A stretch of DNA of 56,552 nt from an uncultured Oscillospiraceae bacterium (GTDB lineage Bacteria > Bacillota > Clostridia > Oscillospirales > Oscillospiraceae). The stretch covers positions 1 through 56,552 of the forward strand of contig CALXDU010000003.1 of NCBI GenBank assembly GCA_944387145.1, written 5' to 3'. Both the position numbers and the translations under genes were made by a program. Below the pieces are notes generated by a model. The model searched no databases. It was not told the DNA's origin and saw nothing but the letters and a program-made list of their open reading frames with translations. Positions 7,562 to 15,915 of the stretch are shown piece by piece (within the stretch, counting starts at the first letter, position 1; every line of letters starts with the position of its first letter).

Positions 7562-10500
7562 TTATTCCACTGACTTCAGGGCTTCTGCCATGTTGATTTT
7601 CTCCAATTTGAAATAGAAGATAAAGTCTACAATGACAGCAGACAGCAGGGTAAGGCAGAGGGCCCAAACATAGGAAATGGGATTGGCGATGGCTTTGAAC
7701 CATACGAAATCAATTTTGATCTGGCTAATGACAAACAGCAGCAGTAATCTGCCGAAGGCCAGTCCCAGAAGGGAACCAACTACAGTCAGCGCCATGTTTT
7801 CCTTGAATACATAGGCAGCGGTTTCACTGGCGTTGAAGCCCAATACCTTAATGGTGGCAATTTCCCGAATGCGCTCGGTAATGTTGATATTGGTCAGGTT
7901 GTACAGAACGATGATGGCCAGAAGTCCGGCGCAGAATACAACAACGCCTACCACAAGATCCAGTGCATCCATCATGCCCTGAATCATGTCACTCAAATCC
8001 TCGCTGACCGACACATTCATCACATTGTCCAGGGAGGAAATTGCGGCACTGACAGTGTGTACTTCCTGATCCGGAGAGACTTTTACGAAAGCCATCTGCT
8101 GTTCAGGCTGGACACCCCACTGACTCTGGATGGTTTCCGGCAGCACAATGGCGTAATTATCCACATGGTTGTCATAGATGCCGGAAACGGTAAGCTCCAG
8201 CGTCTGCAAATCACCGTTGCGCAGAATCACCGTATCGCCCACATCAATTTTCATATTTTCCGCCACACCGGAGGACAGTACTACTTCATCCACACCGGGC
8301 ATGGACACGGACTGACTGCCGCTGTGCAGGTCGATGAAATCGGTCAAACCTTCGCCGCAGCTGATCATATAAAGCTCTTTGACCTTATTGTCAAAATCCA
8401 GCTCTACACTGCTCTGGTGATAAAGCAGGGAACCGTCACAATCCTGTACTGCTTCGGAAAATTCCTCCATCTGCTCCGGAGTGTTCTCGTCCCGGAAATA
8501 GACCGCTATGTCGTAAAGGGTGACTTCCTCAAACTGGTAATTGGCCACGTTGACAATGGAATCCCGCAGACCGAAACCGGTCAGAAGCAGTGCGGTACAG
8601 CCGCCGATTCCCAGCAGCATCATGGCAAGCCTCTGGCGGTAACGGAAGATATTGCGGATGGTTACCTTGTCCAGAAAACTGATTTTGGACCAGAAGGGCA
8701 GGTATTCCAGAAGAATCTTCTTGCCGGCGTTGGGGGCTTTGGGGCGGATCAGCTCTGCTGGCTCTTCTTCCAACGTTCTGCGGCAGGTATACCAGGTGAC
8801 AAACAGCATGATGCTGGTGTATGTCAGAACCACAGCAATGCACAGGGGCCAATCAATGGTCAGCACCATTTTGGGCTGAATATAAAGCATGATGCAGTAA
8901 GCCTCCCAGATAATCTGGGGGAAGATGGTAGAGCCTGCCCAAATACCGATTCCGCATCCCAGCAGCGCGCCGCTGCCGGAATAGAACAGGTATTTGCCAA
9001 TGATGCTGCGGTTGCTGTAGCCCAGGGCTTTCAGTGTGCCGATCTGGGTACGTTCTTCCTCAATCATGCGGGTCATGGTGGTGATGCAGACCAGGGATGC
9101 CACCAGCAGGAAGAATACCGGGAATACCCGGGACACTCCGGATACAATGTCGGAGCTGCTGTCCAGATTCACATAACCCACATTGCTGTTGCGATCCAGT
9201 ACATATACATCGGCCTCATCCATTGCATCAATGTCTGCACGGGCATCGTCCAGTTCCGCTTTGGCGTCTTTCAGCTCGGCTTCCGCATCAGCCAGTTCCT
9301 GCTCGGCTTCTGCCTTGGCCTCGGCGTATTCTTCCCAGCCCTCTTCAACTTCGGCTTCTCCTTCGTGGAATAGCCCCCAGTTGACCATCAAGGCATCGTA
9401 GGCATTGTTGAGCTTGGTTTCGTTTGCCCACATTTCCACCTCTGCGGCGGTCAGCTGAGCTTCTGCATCAGCCAGCTGCTGCTTCTGGCTTTCCAGAGCC
9501 TGGTATCCTGCCTGAATCTGATCCATGGTAGACAGCGTACCTTGAACCTGGGCCATTTGCGCCTGCAATGCCGCCAGCTGCTCCTGCAGCTGGGGAAGTT
9601 CAGGGTCATCCTCTGGAAGTGCGTCGATCTGCGCCTGCAGCGCATCAATCTGACTTTGCAGCTCCGGTTGACTGGCAACTGCCTGGTCATACGCAGGCTT
9701 CAGCTTGGCATACTGCTCATCCAGCTGATTTTTTGTTGCTTCGATCACCGGTTCTGCTTCTGCCTTTTTCGCTGCCAACTCCTGTTTGGCAGCAGTAATT
9801 TGCCCACGGGCAATTTCGATTTGTTCTCTGCCTTCTTCGATTTCCCGACCGCCATCGATCAGTTTCTGTCGGTTATCCTTCAGTTCTTGCTCTGCGTCTT
9901 TCAGCTCGGCTTCTGCATCGGCCAGTTCTTGCTCGGCTTCCGCTTTTCCGTCTTCGTACTCTTTCAGACCATCCAGGTATTCCTGATAGCCTTCGTTGTA
10001 TTCTTCTTCCGCTTCTGCTTTGATTTCGGCAAAACGTTCCTCTGCCAGCCGCTCTGCCTCCGGTTCCAGGGCATCCACGGCTGCATCCAGGGCGTCACTG
10101 TATTGGTCTGTGTAGATTTCGTAGTTGCCGGGGATGGTCAGATTGATTTCCGTAAAATAATCCACATCAAAGGCGTTCTGAGGGATGTAATAGTAGTTTT
10201 CCAGACTGCCGCTGCCGATTGTGGTGGTACCTCGGTTCATGTCCATGTACAAAGGCGTGGCAACACAGCCAACAATGGTAAAGGTCTGATAACGCAGGCT
10301 GTCCAGGGTATCTTCATCATTATCGACAGACAATGTGACGGTTTGTCCCAGCATGTCCTCAGTCCAGCGGAATCCATCTGCCAGACATTCGTTGTCCGCC
10401 TCTGGCATCCGACCGCTGCGCAGGGCTACCTGATTGATATCCTGGGGGATGGAATAGAAACGGTAGACGCAATCTTCTCCACCCTCGCCGGTTTTTGCGA

Positions 10501-10789
10501 TCAGATCCATCCAGATAGAGCCTTCAGCCTGGGCGACACCTTCCAGCTGCTGCACCTTGTCCACATATTCCTGGGTCCAGCCATAGCTGTTGACCAGACG
10601 GATATCGAACATATTTTGCTGGTCGGTAAAATACTGCCCTGTGGCAACCATATCCGTCTTGGCCATCAAAAGGCCCACAAACAACCCTGCACCCAAGGCA
10701 ATAATTGCAGCAATGGCCGTATATCTTCCGAAGGACTTGATAATGGATTGGCGCAGATTTCTGCGCATGGCATTTCGTTTCATTACCAT
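7562..10789 (-). CDS. MacB/FtsX-type ABC transporter permease with long coiled coil
   Basis: A 1075-residue permease with an N-terminal transmembrane helix (about 25-45). A large extracytoplasmic part includes a Glu/Ala/Leu-rich coiled coil (about 230-545) built from near repeats such as AEQELADAEAELKDA. Two FtsX membrane modules follow (about 570-760 and 950-1070). It forms one transporter with the ATPase encoded just upstream; the genes overlap. The first ATG (10789) has GGAG five bases away; another ATG two codons on lies in a TAATG overlap. Such pairs export lipoproteins or peptides, or transmit mechanical signals; the cargo is unknown. Confidence 0.88.
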   Translation of the reverse strand: MVMKRNAMRRNLRQSIIKSFGRYTAIAAIIALGAGLFVGLLMAKTDMVATGQYFTDQQNMFDIRLVNSYGWTQEYVDKVQQLEGVAQAEGSIWMDLIAKTGEGGEDCVYRFYSIPQDINQVALRSGRMPEADNECLADGFRWTEDMLGQTVTLSVDNDEDTLDSLRYQTFTIVGCVATPLYMDMNRGTTTIGSGSLENYYYIPQNAFDVDYFTEINLTIPGNYEIYTDQYSDALDAAVDALEPEAERLAEERFAEIKAEAEEEYNEGYQEYLDGLKEYEDGKAEAEQELADAEAELKDAEQELKDNRQKLIDGGREIEEGREQIEIARGQITAAKQELAAKKAEAEPVIEATKNQLDEQYAKLKPAYDQAVASQPELQSQIDALQAQIDALPEDDPELPQLQEQLAALQAQMAQVQGTLSTMDQIQAGYQALESQKQQLADAEAQLTAAEVEMWANETKLNNAYDALMVNWGLFHEGEAEVEEGWEEYAEAKAEAEQELADAEAELKDAKAELDDARADIDAMDEADVYVLDRNSNVGYVNLDSSSDIVSGVSRVFPVFFLLVASLVCITTMTRMIEEERTQIGTLKALGYSNRSIIGKYLFYSGSGALLGCGIGIWAGSTIFPQIIWEAYCIMLYIQPKMVLTIDWPLCIAVVLTYTSIMLFVTWYTCRRTLEEEPAELIRPKAPNAGKKILLEYLPFWSKISFLDKVTIRNIFRYRQRLAMMLLGIGGCTALLLTGFGLRDSIVNVANYQFEEVTLYDIAVYFRDENTPEQMEEFSEAVQDCDGSLLYHQSSVELDFDNKVKELYMISCGEGLTDFIDLHSGSQSVSMPGVDEVVLSSGVAENMKIDVGDTVILRNGDLQTLELTVSGIYDNHVDNYAIVLPETIQSQWGVQPEQQMAFVKVSPDQEVHTVSAAISSLDNVMNVSVSEDLSDMIQGMMDALDLVVGVVVFCAGLLAIIVLYNLTNINITERIREIATIKVLGFNASETAAYVFKENMALTVVGSLLGLAFGRLLLLFVISQIKIDFVWFKAIANPISYVWALCLTLLSAVIVDFIFYFKLEKINMAEALKSVE

Positions 10790-11484
10790 TCAATCTCCGC
10801 AATATTCTGTGGGTGTTCATTTCTTGTGACAGAGGAAACTGAGCCGTTTTTGACCCGGATCACCCGGTCGGCCATGGCGGTCAAGGCGCTGTTGTGGGTA
10901 ATGATGATAACGGTCATACCGGTTTTGCGTCCGGTGTCCTGCAGCAGCTGTAAAATGGCCTTGCCGGTCTGATAGTCCAGAGCGCCGGTGGGCTCATCAC
11001 ACAGCAGAAGCTTCGGATTTTTCGCCAGCGCCCGGGCGATGGCAACCCGCTGCTGTTCGCCGCCGGAAAGCTGACTGGGGAAATTCTTCATCCGGTCCTC
11101 CAGACCTACTTCTTTCAGCACTTCGGCGGCATCTAACGGATTTTTGCAGATCTGGTTGGCCAGTTCCACATTTTCCAAAGCAGTCAGGTTGCCGATCAGA
11201 TTGTAGAACTGAAACACGAACCCGACATCATAGCGCCGATACTGGGTCAGCTGTTTCTTGCTCAAAGCGGATACTTCCTGTCCATCCAGTATGACTTTTC
11301 CGGTACTCAGAGTATCCATACCGCCCAGAATGTTCAGCAGCGTGGTTTTACCGGCACCGGAGGGGCCGACGATGACCACCAGTTCCCCTTTTTCTACTTC
11401 AAAAGATACATCGTGCAGGGCTTCAATTTCCACTTCGCCCATATGGTAGGTCTTTCCCACATCCTGAAATTCCACAAACGCCAT
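10783..11484 (-). CDS. ABC transporter ATP-binding protein, LolD/MacB type
   Basis: Start at 11484 is chosen for the AGAGGTG site; a GTG three codons earlier lacks one. The 233-residue ATPase has Walker [10 protein letters not shown], signature LSGGEQQR, Walker [13 protein letters not shown] and switch His in ITHN. EPTGALD is typical of the MacB/LolD/FtsE group. It is co-transcribed with the long FtsX-type permease, its obvious partner. Confidence 0.94.
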   Translation of the reverse strand: MAFVEFQDVGKTYHMGEVEIEALHDVSFEVEKGELVVIVGPSGAGKTTLLNILGGMDTLSTGKVILDGQEVSALSKKQLTQYRRYDVGFVFQFYNLIGNLTALENVELANQICKNPLDAAEVLKEVGLEDRMKNFPSQLSGGEQQRVAIARALAKNPKLLLCDEPTGALDYQTGKAILQLLQDTGRKTGMTVIIITHNSALTAMADRVIRVKNGSVSSVTRNEHPQNIAEIEW

Positions 11485-11517
11485 AGTATGCACCTCTCGT
11501 ACATAATTTCTAACATC

Positions 11518-11546
11518 ATTATATCACAGCGAATGTTGATTGTCGA
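11518..11546 (-). promoter_or_regulatory. Promoter of the ABC transporter operon
   Basis: TCGACA (11546-11541) and TATAAT (11523-11518) with 17-bp spacing on the minus strand. Confidence 0.7.
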
Positions 11547-11604
11547 AACTTTCTGTAAACTTCTGTCCATCCAGTGCCTTAAAAATCGGAAAAGATTTGC
11601 ACAG

Positions 11605-11632
11605 CAAAAACGGGGAGGGTAACCCCTCCCCG
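11605..11632 (-). terminator. Terminator after the C-terminal half gene
   Basis: On the minus strand the hairpin CGGGGAGGG/CCCTCCCCG is followed by TTTTTG. It ends transcription just past the stop at 11642. Confidence 0.88.
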
Positions 11633-11641
11633 CTGCATCTG

Positions 11642-12010
11642 TCAGCAGGTTTGATAGCAGTTATCCCCGTCGTGCTTGTCGTCGCAGCATCTGGGTGCGA
11701 ACTGTGTGGCAGGGAAGGGAATCCGGCTGAACATTTCGCAGGGATCTTCTCCGCTGCCGGGGGTTTCGCAGCATTCCTTGCAGGGAATGGCGTAGTCCAG
11801 AACCGGAACAATCAGCTGGGCTTCCCGCTCCAGCCGAACGATGGAGAACTGTCCCAGAGTAACAAAGAGCCGACGGCGGTCGCCGGAGAGTACCAGCTCT
11901 TCGTCGAACTGTCCGCGGATTGCGGCGGGAACCTGGCAGGGGCAGTCGTTGCAGGTGCATTCGCAGATATCCTTGACTTTGGAGCTGAGCACCATGGGGT
12001 CCAGTACCTC
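11642..12010 (-). CDS. C-terminal half of an interrupted gene (Cys-rich, unknown function)
   Basis: About 122 codons continue the frame of the N-terminal half at 17582-18058. At the junction the N half reads PTAVVEV and this half reads AAVEVLDPMVLSSK, sharing GAG GT in the same phase. The product is Cys-rich at both ends (CECTCNDCPC; CKECCETPG and a CC near the end) around a beta-rich core with LFVTLGQFSIVRLERE. No good start exists: the frame opens at a TTG without a ribosome site, and the first ATG (11995) has a poorly spaced GGAGG inside the coding sequence. Read alone it would be a short orphan; read as a fragment it completes a protein of about 274 residues. I recall similar uninterrupted proteins in related Clostridia, but this needs a search. 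Confidence 0.8.
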   Translation of the reverse strand, partial: EVLDPMVLSSKVKDICECTCNDCPCQVPAAIRGQFDEELVLSGDRRRLFVTLGQFSIVRLEREAQLIVPVLDYAIPCKECCETPGSGEDPCEMFSRIPFPATQFAPRCCDDKHDGDNCYQTC

Positions 12011-12028
12011 CACTGCTGCTCCCAATTA
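11984..12028 (-). other. Left junction (att site) of the intervening element
   Basis: The shared core GAGGT lies at 12010-12006 on the minus strand, about 16 bp beyond the recombinase stop codon. Short symmetric arms surround it: CAGT-GGAGGT-ACTG, and GAGCA/TGCTC at 12021-12017 and 11991-11987. Crossover here with the right site would restore the split gene. Confidence 0.65.
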
Positions 12029-13492
12029 GGGAGGTGGTAACGTTTTGAAAACGATGTTTACCTGCGCATCTTTGCTGACGGATATGTGATTCAGAATTTC
12101 CCGCAGATCGCCGTTGGTAAACCACTGCAAATGTAAAAAGCGGTGCATTTTCTCCTGTAATCTGAAATTTTCCTTGGAAGATGAGGGGATTTTCTCGCTT
12201 TGCTGAGAGATTCGGTCTAGCTCTTGCTGAATGGTCAGCAGCTTTGTCTTGAGTGCCTCCAGGGAGATCAGACCGTTGGCATACAGCTCCTGGTAACGCT
12301 CCATTTTGGCAAGAAGTTTTTCCTGTTTCAGCTCTTGGCGGATGCAGTGGTTTTCCGCTGGGACAGTCCGGGAAGAAAGCTGAGCCAACACCCGGGAGGT
12401 GAACGCTTCCGGGTCGCCGATCTGAGAGAGGATGAAGCGGCTGAGGGTTTCCATCAGTTCCGTCTCGTCCAGACTGACCCGGTTTTCACAGCCTTGGATG
12501 CCCTGCTGATCGTTGGTAACGCAGTGCCAGTATACCCGTGTGTTGGCGTAGGTGTAGGTTTTCCGGCAGAAGGAGCGGCCGCAGTGGTCGCATCGAATCA
12601 GGGTGGAAAACAGGTGTTTGCCGCTGTAACGTTCTGTATTACCAAGGGATGTGTCTGTCGCCCTTCGCTCCAGCCGAATCCGCTGAGCCTTCTGAAAGAC
12701 ATCGGATGTGACAATGGCCCATTCCGGCCGATTGTGGCGGAAATGATCTTCTTCCGGCAGCGCAATCTGCTTCCCGGTGAGAAAGTCTTGCACTTCATAC
12801 TTGTGATTGACCAAGGTACCGCAGTAGATGGGGTTCATGAGAACCCGGCGAACACCCCGGGCATCCCAATTCCCGCCGAACTTGGTTTTGTCCCCGTTCT
12901 GGTTCAGAATCTGGCTGATGCATCGGCACCCCAGCCCTTGCCGGGTATACAGGGAAAAAATCCTGCGCACCACATCCGCTTCCATGGGGTTAATTTCCAG
13001 CGTAAAATTGTCAATCCGATCGTAGCCAAATAGCCCCCGGGGAACACGGCCTTTTTCCGCATTGATGCGCTTTCCCCACTTGACACGCTTGGAAAGGTTG
13101 TTGCTTTCCTCCTGAGCCATGGCGCTGAACAGAGTCAGGATAAACTCGCTGTCTCCCATGGAATCCATATTCGCCGTCAAAAATAAGGTGCGAATGCCCA
13201 GGGCCTTCAGGGTGCGGATGCTTTGCAGAGCATCCACCGTATTTCTGGCAAAGCGGCTGATGTCCTTCACTACCACCATCTGAAATGCTCCGGTTTCGGC
13301 ATCGCCCATCAGCTGCTGGAAGGCTTCCCGCCGTTTGACGGAGGTTCCGCTGATGCCTTCGTCTGCGTACAGCCGGTATAATTCATGCCCATTTCGCTGG
13401 GCATAGGTCAGAAAGAATTCCTTCTGATGGTTCAGACTGTCAAGCTGTTCTTCTTTTTCCGTGGAAACCCGGCAGTAGGCGGCAATCTTCAT
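12026..13492 (-). CDS. Serine site-specific recombinase of the intervening element
   Basis: A 488-residue large serine recombinase. The resolvase domain (about 1-145) has the catalytic S10 in YCRVST, then GISGT at 47-50 and the VVVKDISRFARN block (73-84). A recombinase domain follows (about 155-270, GYDRI and MNPIYCGTL). Then come a zinc ribbon (about 300-335, CDHCGRSFC and paired Cys) and a coiled-coil C-terminal part (about 385-450). All expected catalytic regions look intact. Its ATG overlaps the TGA of the 51-aa gene, so they are coupled. It would act on the two junctions at 12006 and 17602. Confidence 0.93.
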   Translation of the reverse strand: MKIAAYCRVSTEKEEQLDSLNHQKEFFLTYAQRNGHELYRLYADEGISGTSVKRREAFQQLMGDAETGAFQMVVVKDISRFARNTVDALQSIRTLKALGIRTLFLTANMDSMGDSEFILTLFSAMAQEESNNLSKRVKWGKRINAEKGRVPRGLFGYDRIDNFTLEINPMEADVVRRIFSLYTRQGLGCRCISQILNQNGDKTKFGGNWDARGVRRVLMNPIYCGTLVNHKYEVQDFLTGKQIALPEEDHFRHNRPEWAIVTSDVFQKAQRIRLERRATDTSLGNTERYSGKHLFSTLIRCDHCGRSFCRKTYTYANTRVYWHCVTNDQQGIQGCENRVSLDETELMETLSRFILSQIGDPEAFTSRVLAQLSSRTVPAENHCIRQELKQEKLLAKMERYQELYANGLISLEALKTKLLTIQQELDRISQQSEKIPSSSKENFRLQEKMHRFLHLQWFTNGDLREILNHISVSKDAQVNIVFKTLPPP

Positions 13493-13644
13493 GGCTGGGT
13501 ACTTCCTTTTACCATATCAGGTTCTAAGCTCTCCGGCATTTCCGTAAGCTTTTCCAGCAGTAATTTTAGCAAAGCTTCTGTGAGGGCATCCGCTGTGTTG
13601 GGATTGACGATGGTATAAACTGGCTGAACAGATTTTTTTGCCAT
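13489..13644 (-). CDS. 51-aa protein coupled to the recombinase
   Basis: This short gene has a strong GGGAGGG site seven bases before its ATG and ends in an ATGA overlap with the recombinase start. The product begins MAKKSVQPVYTIVNPNT and continues with a Leu-rich amphipathic helix (ALTEALLKLLLEKLTEM). Size, position and coupling fit a recombination directionality factor, as SprB is for SprA, but no sequence match was recognised. It could also be an assembly partner or a regulator. Confidence 0.72.
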   Translation of the reverse strand: MAKKSVQPVYTIVNPNTADALTEALLKLLLEKLTEMPESLEPDMVKGSTQP

Positions 13645-13788
13645 AGATAATCCCTCCCAGGCATAGTCTATTGGGGCAATCCCAGCGCCATTACCAGGGA
13701 GGGATAAGAATCAAATGTGAACATTTTGTAAATTGTTGTAAACAAGTGAAACATTTTGATAGAAAAAATCGTCTATATAGTAAAGAAG

Positions 13789-13797
13789 AGTTTATAC
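13789..13797 (-). promoter_or_regulatory. Possible sporulation-type -10 element upstream of the recombinase operon
   Basis: GTATAAACT here resembles the GCATAAACT in front of the interrupted gene (18112-18104). No convincing -35 box is visible, so this is a weak call. Confidence 0.3.
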
Positions 13798-13859
13798 CGA
13801 CACTCCAAGAAAAAGAATAAAGGAGGACCTGGTCCTCTTTGGAAAGCTGTTGGATCGAT

Positions 13860-14282
13860 ATGAGTATGTTGGATCGTGTAAAAAACATATGCGGAGCGGA
13901 AACGGCGCTGGGTATCCAGTTTTGTTCCCCGGAAGCGGCCCGCGCTTACTTACCCCAGGGCAGCAGAATTTTCGGTGCGGCAGGGGAGAGTCTGTTCTTC
14001 TTTGCGGAAGGATATCAGGAGACGGTTTTTGCATTGGACATGGATACCGGAGACATCCACCCCTTGGCCTATGATTTTTCGGAATTTCTTCGTCTGATTC
14101 TGGCCTGCGGGTCAGCGGAATCCGTTGCCGGTACGGAACGGAAAGATTCCAGGGAATTGGGAACTCTCCAGCCGGGGCTGCGGGAGCTTCAGGAGGTTCT
14201 AAACCTGACCCCTATCCGAAATCCGAGAGAATATGTGCGCACCATTGGACAAGTTATTGATTGCAGCAGAATCCGGCAGTAA
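13860..14282 (+). CDS. Unknown protein, possibly SUKH/SMI1-like
   Basis: About 140 residues. The middle contains ESLFFFAEGY, VFALDMDTGDIHPLAYDFSEFLRLILACGS, and the C-terminus LNLTPIRNPREYV. This order resembles SMI1/KNR4 (SUKH) proteins, many of which act as immunity proteins, but the match is from memory. The start is uncertain: AGGAGG at 13821 lies in a small hairpin and is far from every start codon; ATG 13860 is taken. It is cargo inside the intervening element and precedes a second plus-strand gene by 56 bp. Confidence 0.65.
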   Translation: MSMLDRVKNICGAETALGIQFCSPEAARAYLPQGSRIFGAAGESLFFFAEGYQETVFALDMDTGDIHPLAYDFSEFLRLILACGSAESVAGTERKDSRELGTLQPGLRELQEVLNLTPIRNPREYVRTIGQVIDCSRIRQ

Positions 14283-14338
14283 TTTGTTGGCCAAAACCAA
14301 ACGGCGATGCAGCTGTGTGTTAAAGAGAGGTGTACCAT

Positions 14339-14767
14339 ATGAGCAGCTACATACTGATTGACACAACGGTAGAAGACAACACTTGGTGGAAAGATTTGAT
14401 TCAGGCCTGTGCAGTTCTGGGGGATGTGTTCGAAATCCATTGCTGGTCTGACGAAAGCGATGCGGCAAAGCTTGCCCTGCGGTACGGGCGGAAAGTCGCC
14501 TCCACCTGGCGGGACGGAACGGTGATTCTGGGAACCATCACCAAAGACTTCCTTTCCTATCTGACCCGGATGCCCAAACCCTCGGACACGGAAATCTATA
14601 ATAAGATGACACCTTTTTTTACAATCCGCCTGGGGGGCAGATTGTATAGTGAGCATTACGGGACGGAAGTCATCATTTCCAAGGTACCGGAAAAGCAGGA
14701 ACCCTGTGTTGACCGGATCTTAAGCAGGGTGGAGCGCTGCGGAACGGTCCACCGAAATGTCCAATAA
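14339..14767 (+). CDS. Unknown protein, element cargo
   Basis: A 142-residue soluble protein with a GAGAGGTG ribosome site. It has FEIHCWSDESD, then KLALRYGRKV, a central TDTEIYNKMTPFFTIRL and HYGTEVIISKV. No family is recognised with confidence. It probably forms an operon with the gene at 13860, and a strong terminator follows. The pair may be toxin-antitoxin or immunity-like genes, but nothing here proves it. Confidence 0.7.
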   Translation: MSSYILIDTTVEDNTWWKDLIQACAVLGDVFEIHCWSDESDAAKLALRYGRKVASTWRDGTVILGTITKDFLSYLTRMPKPSDTEIYNKMTPFFTIRLGGRLYSEHYGTEVIISKVPEKQEPCVDRILSRVERCGTVHRNVQ

Positions 14768-14772
14768 CTGCC

Positions 14773-14816
14773 AACACGGCACACCGGGAAAATCTTCCGG
14801 TGTGCCGTGTTTTTGA
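14773..14816 (+). terminator. Terminator of the plus-strand cargo pair
   Basis: Hairpin ACACGGCACACCGG/CCGGTGTGCCGTGT followed by a T run. Confidence 0.88.
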
Positions 14817-14857
14817 TATCCAACAATTTCAGATTTACCCGTTGATTCTCACAAGGA

Positions 14858-14892
14858 AACCCGGCACGCAGAAAACTGCGTGCCGGGCGTTT
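14858..14892 (-). terminator. Terminator of the sigma/anti-sigma/lipoprotein operon
   Basis: On the minus strand CCCGGCACGCAG/CTGCGTGCCGGG with a TTTT loop, then TTTCCTTGT. Confidence 0.75.
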
Positions 14893-14901
14893 CTATGGGG
14901 T

Positions 14902-15897
14902 TTAGCGGAAGCATTCCAGTGTGCCGGTTTCCATAGGATAGGCAAAGAACAGATCATCGACGAAACCGCCGCTTCTCTGTGCCTGGCAGAAAAATACCCA
15001 GGCTGGACGCAGATGACAAATGTTATCAATGTCAAATTCTGCGAAATATTGCACATCGACGCTGACTACTTCCATGATTTTGTCGTCACCAGACATGTGG
15101 GCGAGAAAATCTGTTTTGAGCTTCTCCGCTGCTTCTTCCAGGGTACATTTGGGAACAATAGCTTCCCGACTGATTTCCTTCAGAAGGAAAGAGCCACCGC
15201 AAGAAAACATCCCTTCTTCGGAAATATGAGCGGAAATACTGCGAAAGGGAACGTAACCAGTCACCGGCAATCCCTCAAAATAGGGTTGCAACTTTGCATA
15301 GTAAGCGCCTTTTCCGTCCTCAGTGACATTCGCTGTGACATTCCAGGGCGCAAGGGAAAAACAAGAATACCGGGCAATTTCCTCTCCGACAGCCTTTGCC
15401 GCCTCAGCAGCGGTAGAGGTGAGATCGCCGGGAATCTGGTCGGTGATATATCCCCGCTCGAATGCGTGCCCTTCATCCAAATCCTTCCCATTCAAATCCC
15501 GGGTGACATCCAGATAGTACCCGTCTCCTGTGATGTCTTGAGAGAAAGACAGTAAAAACTGCTCTCCTTCTTCCTTCACCCATTCGATTCGTCCGTCTTC
15601 CCGTGCAAACTTTTTTGCATCCGGGTAGGCGGAATAAACATAATCCTGCACAAACCGCCCCAGGGCTTCCTCATCCAGTGCCAGCTGGATGTGATTCAGC
15701 GTTTCCGGCTCCGGCAGCTCCAGGGAGCCCTTCAGAATCAGGGTACGGCCTTCTTCCGTCACGGTTTGGGACAGCTCGGTTACGCTGCCGGCTTCCCAGA
15801 GGGCAGCCTGGGTGGGCTGAGTTTCTGCCTGGGGAGCGGCGCAGCCGGTCAGACAGAAAATGGCCAGCAGCAGAGCAAACCAGTTTGATTTTTTCAT
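14902..15897 (-). CDS. Lipoprotein of unknown function, element cargo
   Basis: Start at 15897 has AAAGGAGG. The 331-residue product has a type II signal with lipobox LTGC (C19), so it is exported and lipid-anchored. The mature part is acidic, with DITGDGYYLDVTRD and GLPVTGYVPFRS. I do not recognise a family. It is third in an operon after a sigma factor and its anti-sigma partner (gap 18 bp), so it may be a regulon member or a sensor accessory. Confidence 0.8.
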   Translation of the reverse strand: MKKSNWFALLLAIFCLTGCAAPQAETQPTQAALWEAGSVTELSQTVTEEGRTLILKGSLELPEPETLNHIQLALDEEALGRFVQDYVYSAYPDAKKFAREDGRIEWVKEEGEQFLLSFSQDITGDGYYLDVTRDLNGKDLDEGHAFERGYITDQIPGDLTSTAAEAAKAVGEEIARYSCFSLAPWNVTANVTEDGKGAYYAKLQPYFEGLPVTGYVPFRSISAHISEEGMFSCGGSFLLKEISREAIVPKCTLEEAAEKLKTDFLAHMSGDDKIMEVVSVDVQYFAEFDIDNICHLRPAWVFFCQAQRSGGFVDDLFFAYPMETGTLECFR

Positions 15898-15915
15898 AAT
15901 CATCATGCCTCCTTT

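Noticed and set aside
11642-12025. Independent Cys-rich gene starting at TTG 12025
   Set aside because: There is no ribosome site before the TTG, and the frame continues the truncated gene at 17582-18058, so it is better read as a 3' fragment.
13668-13724. An 18-aa frame on the minus strand ending ALGLPQ, faintly like a CotJA N-terminus
   Set aside because: No ribosome site, too short, and no downstream continuation in any frame.
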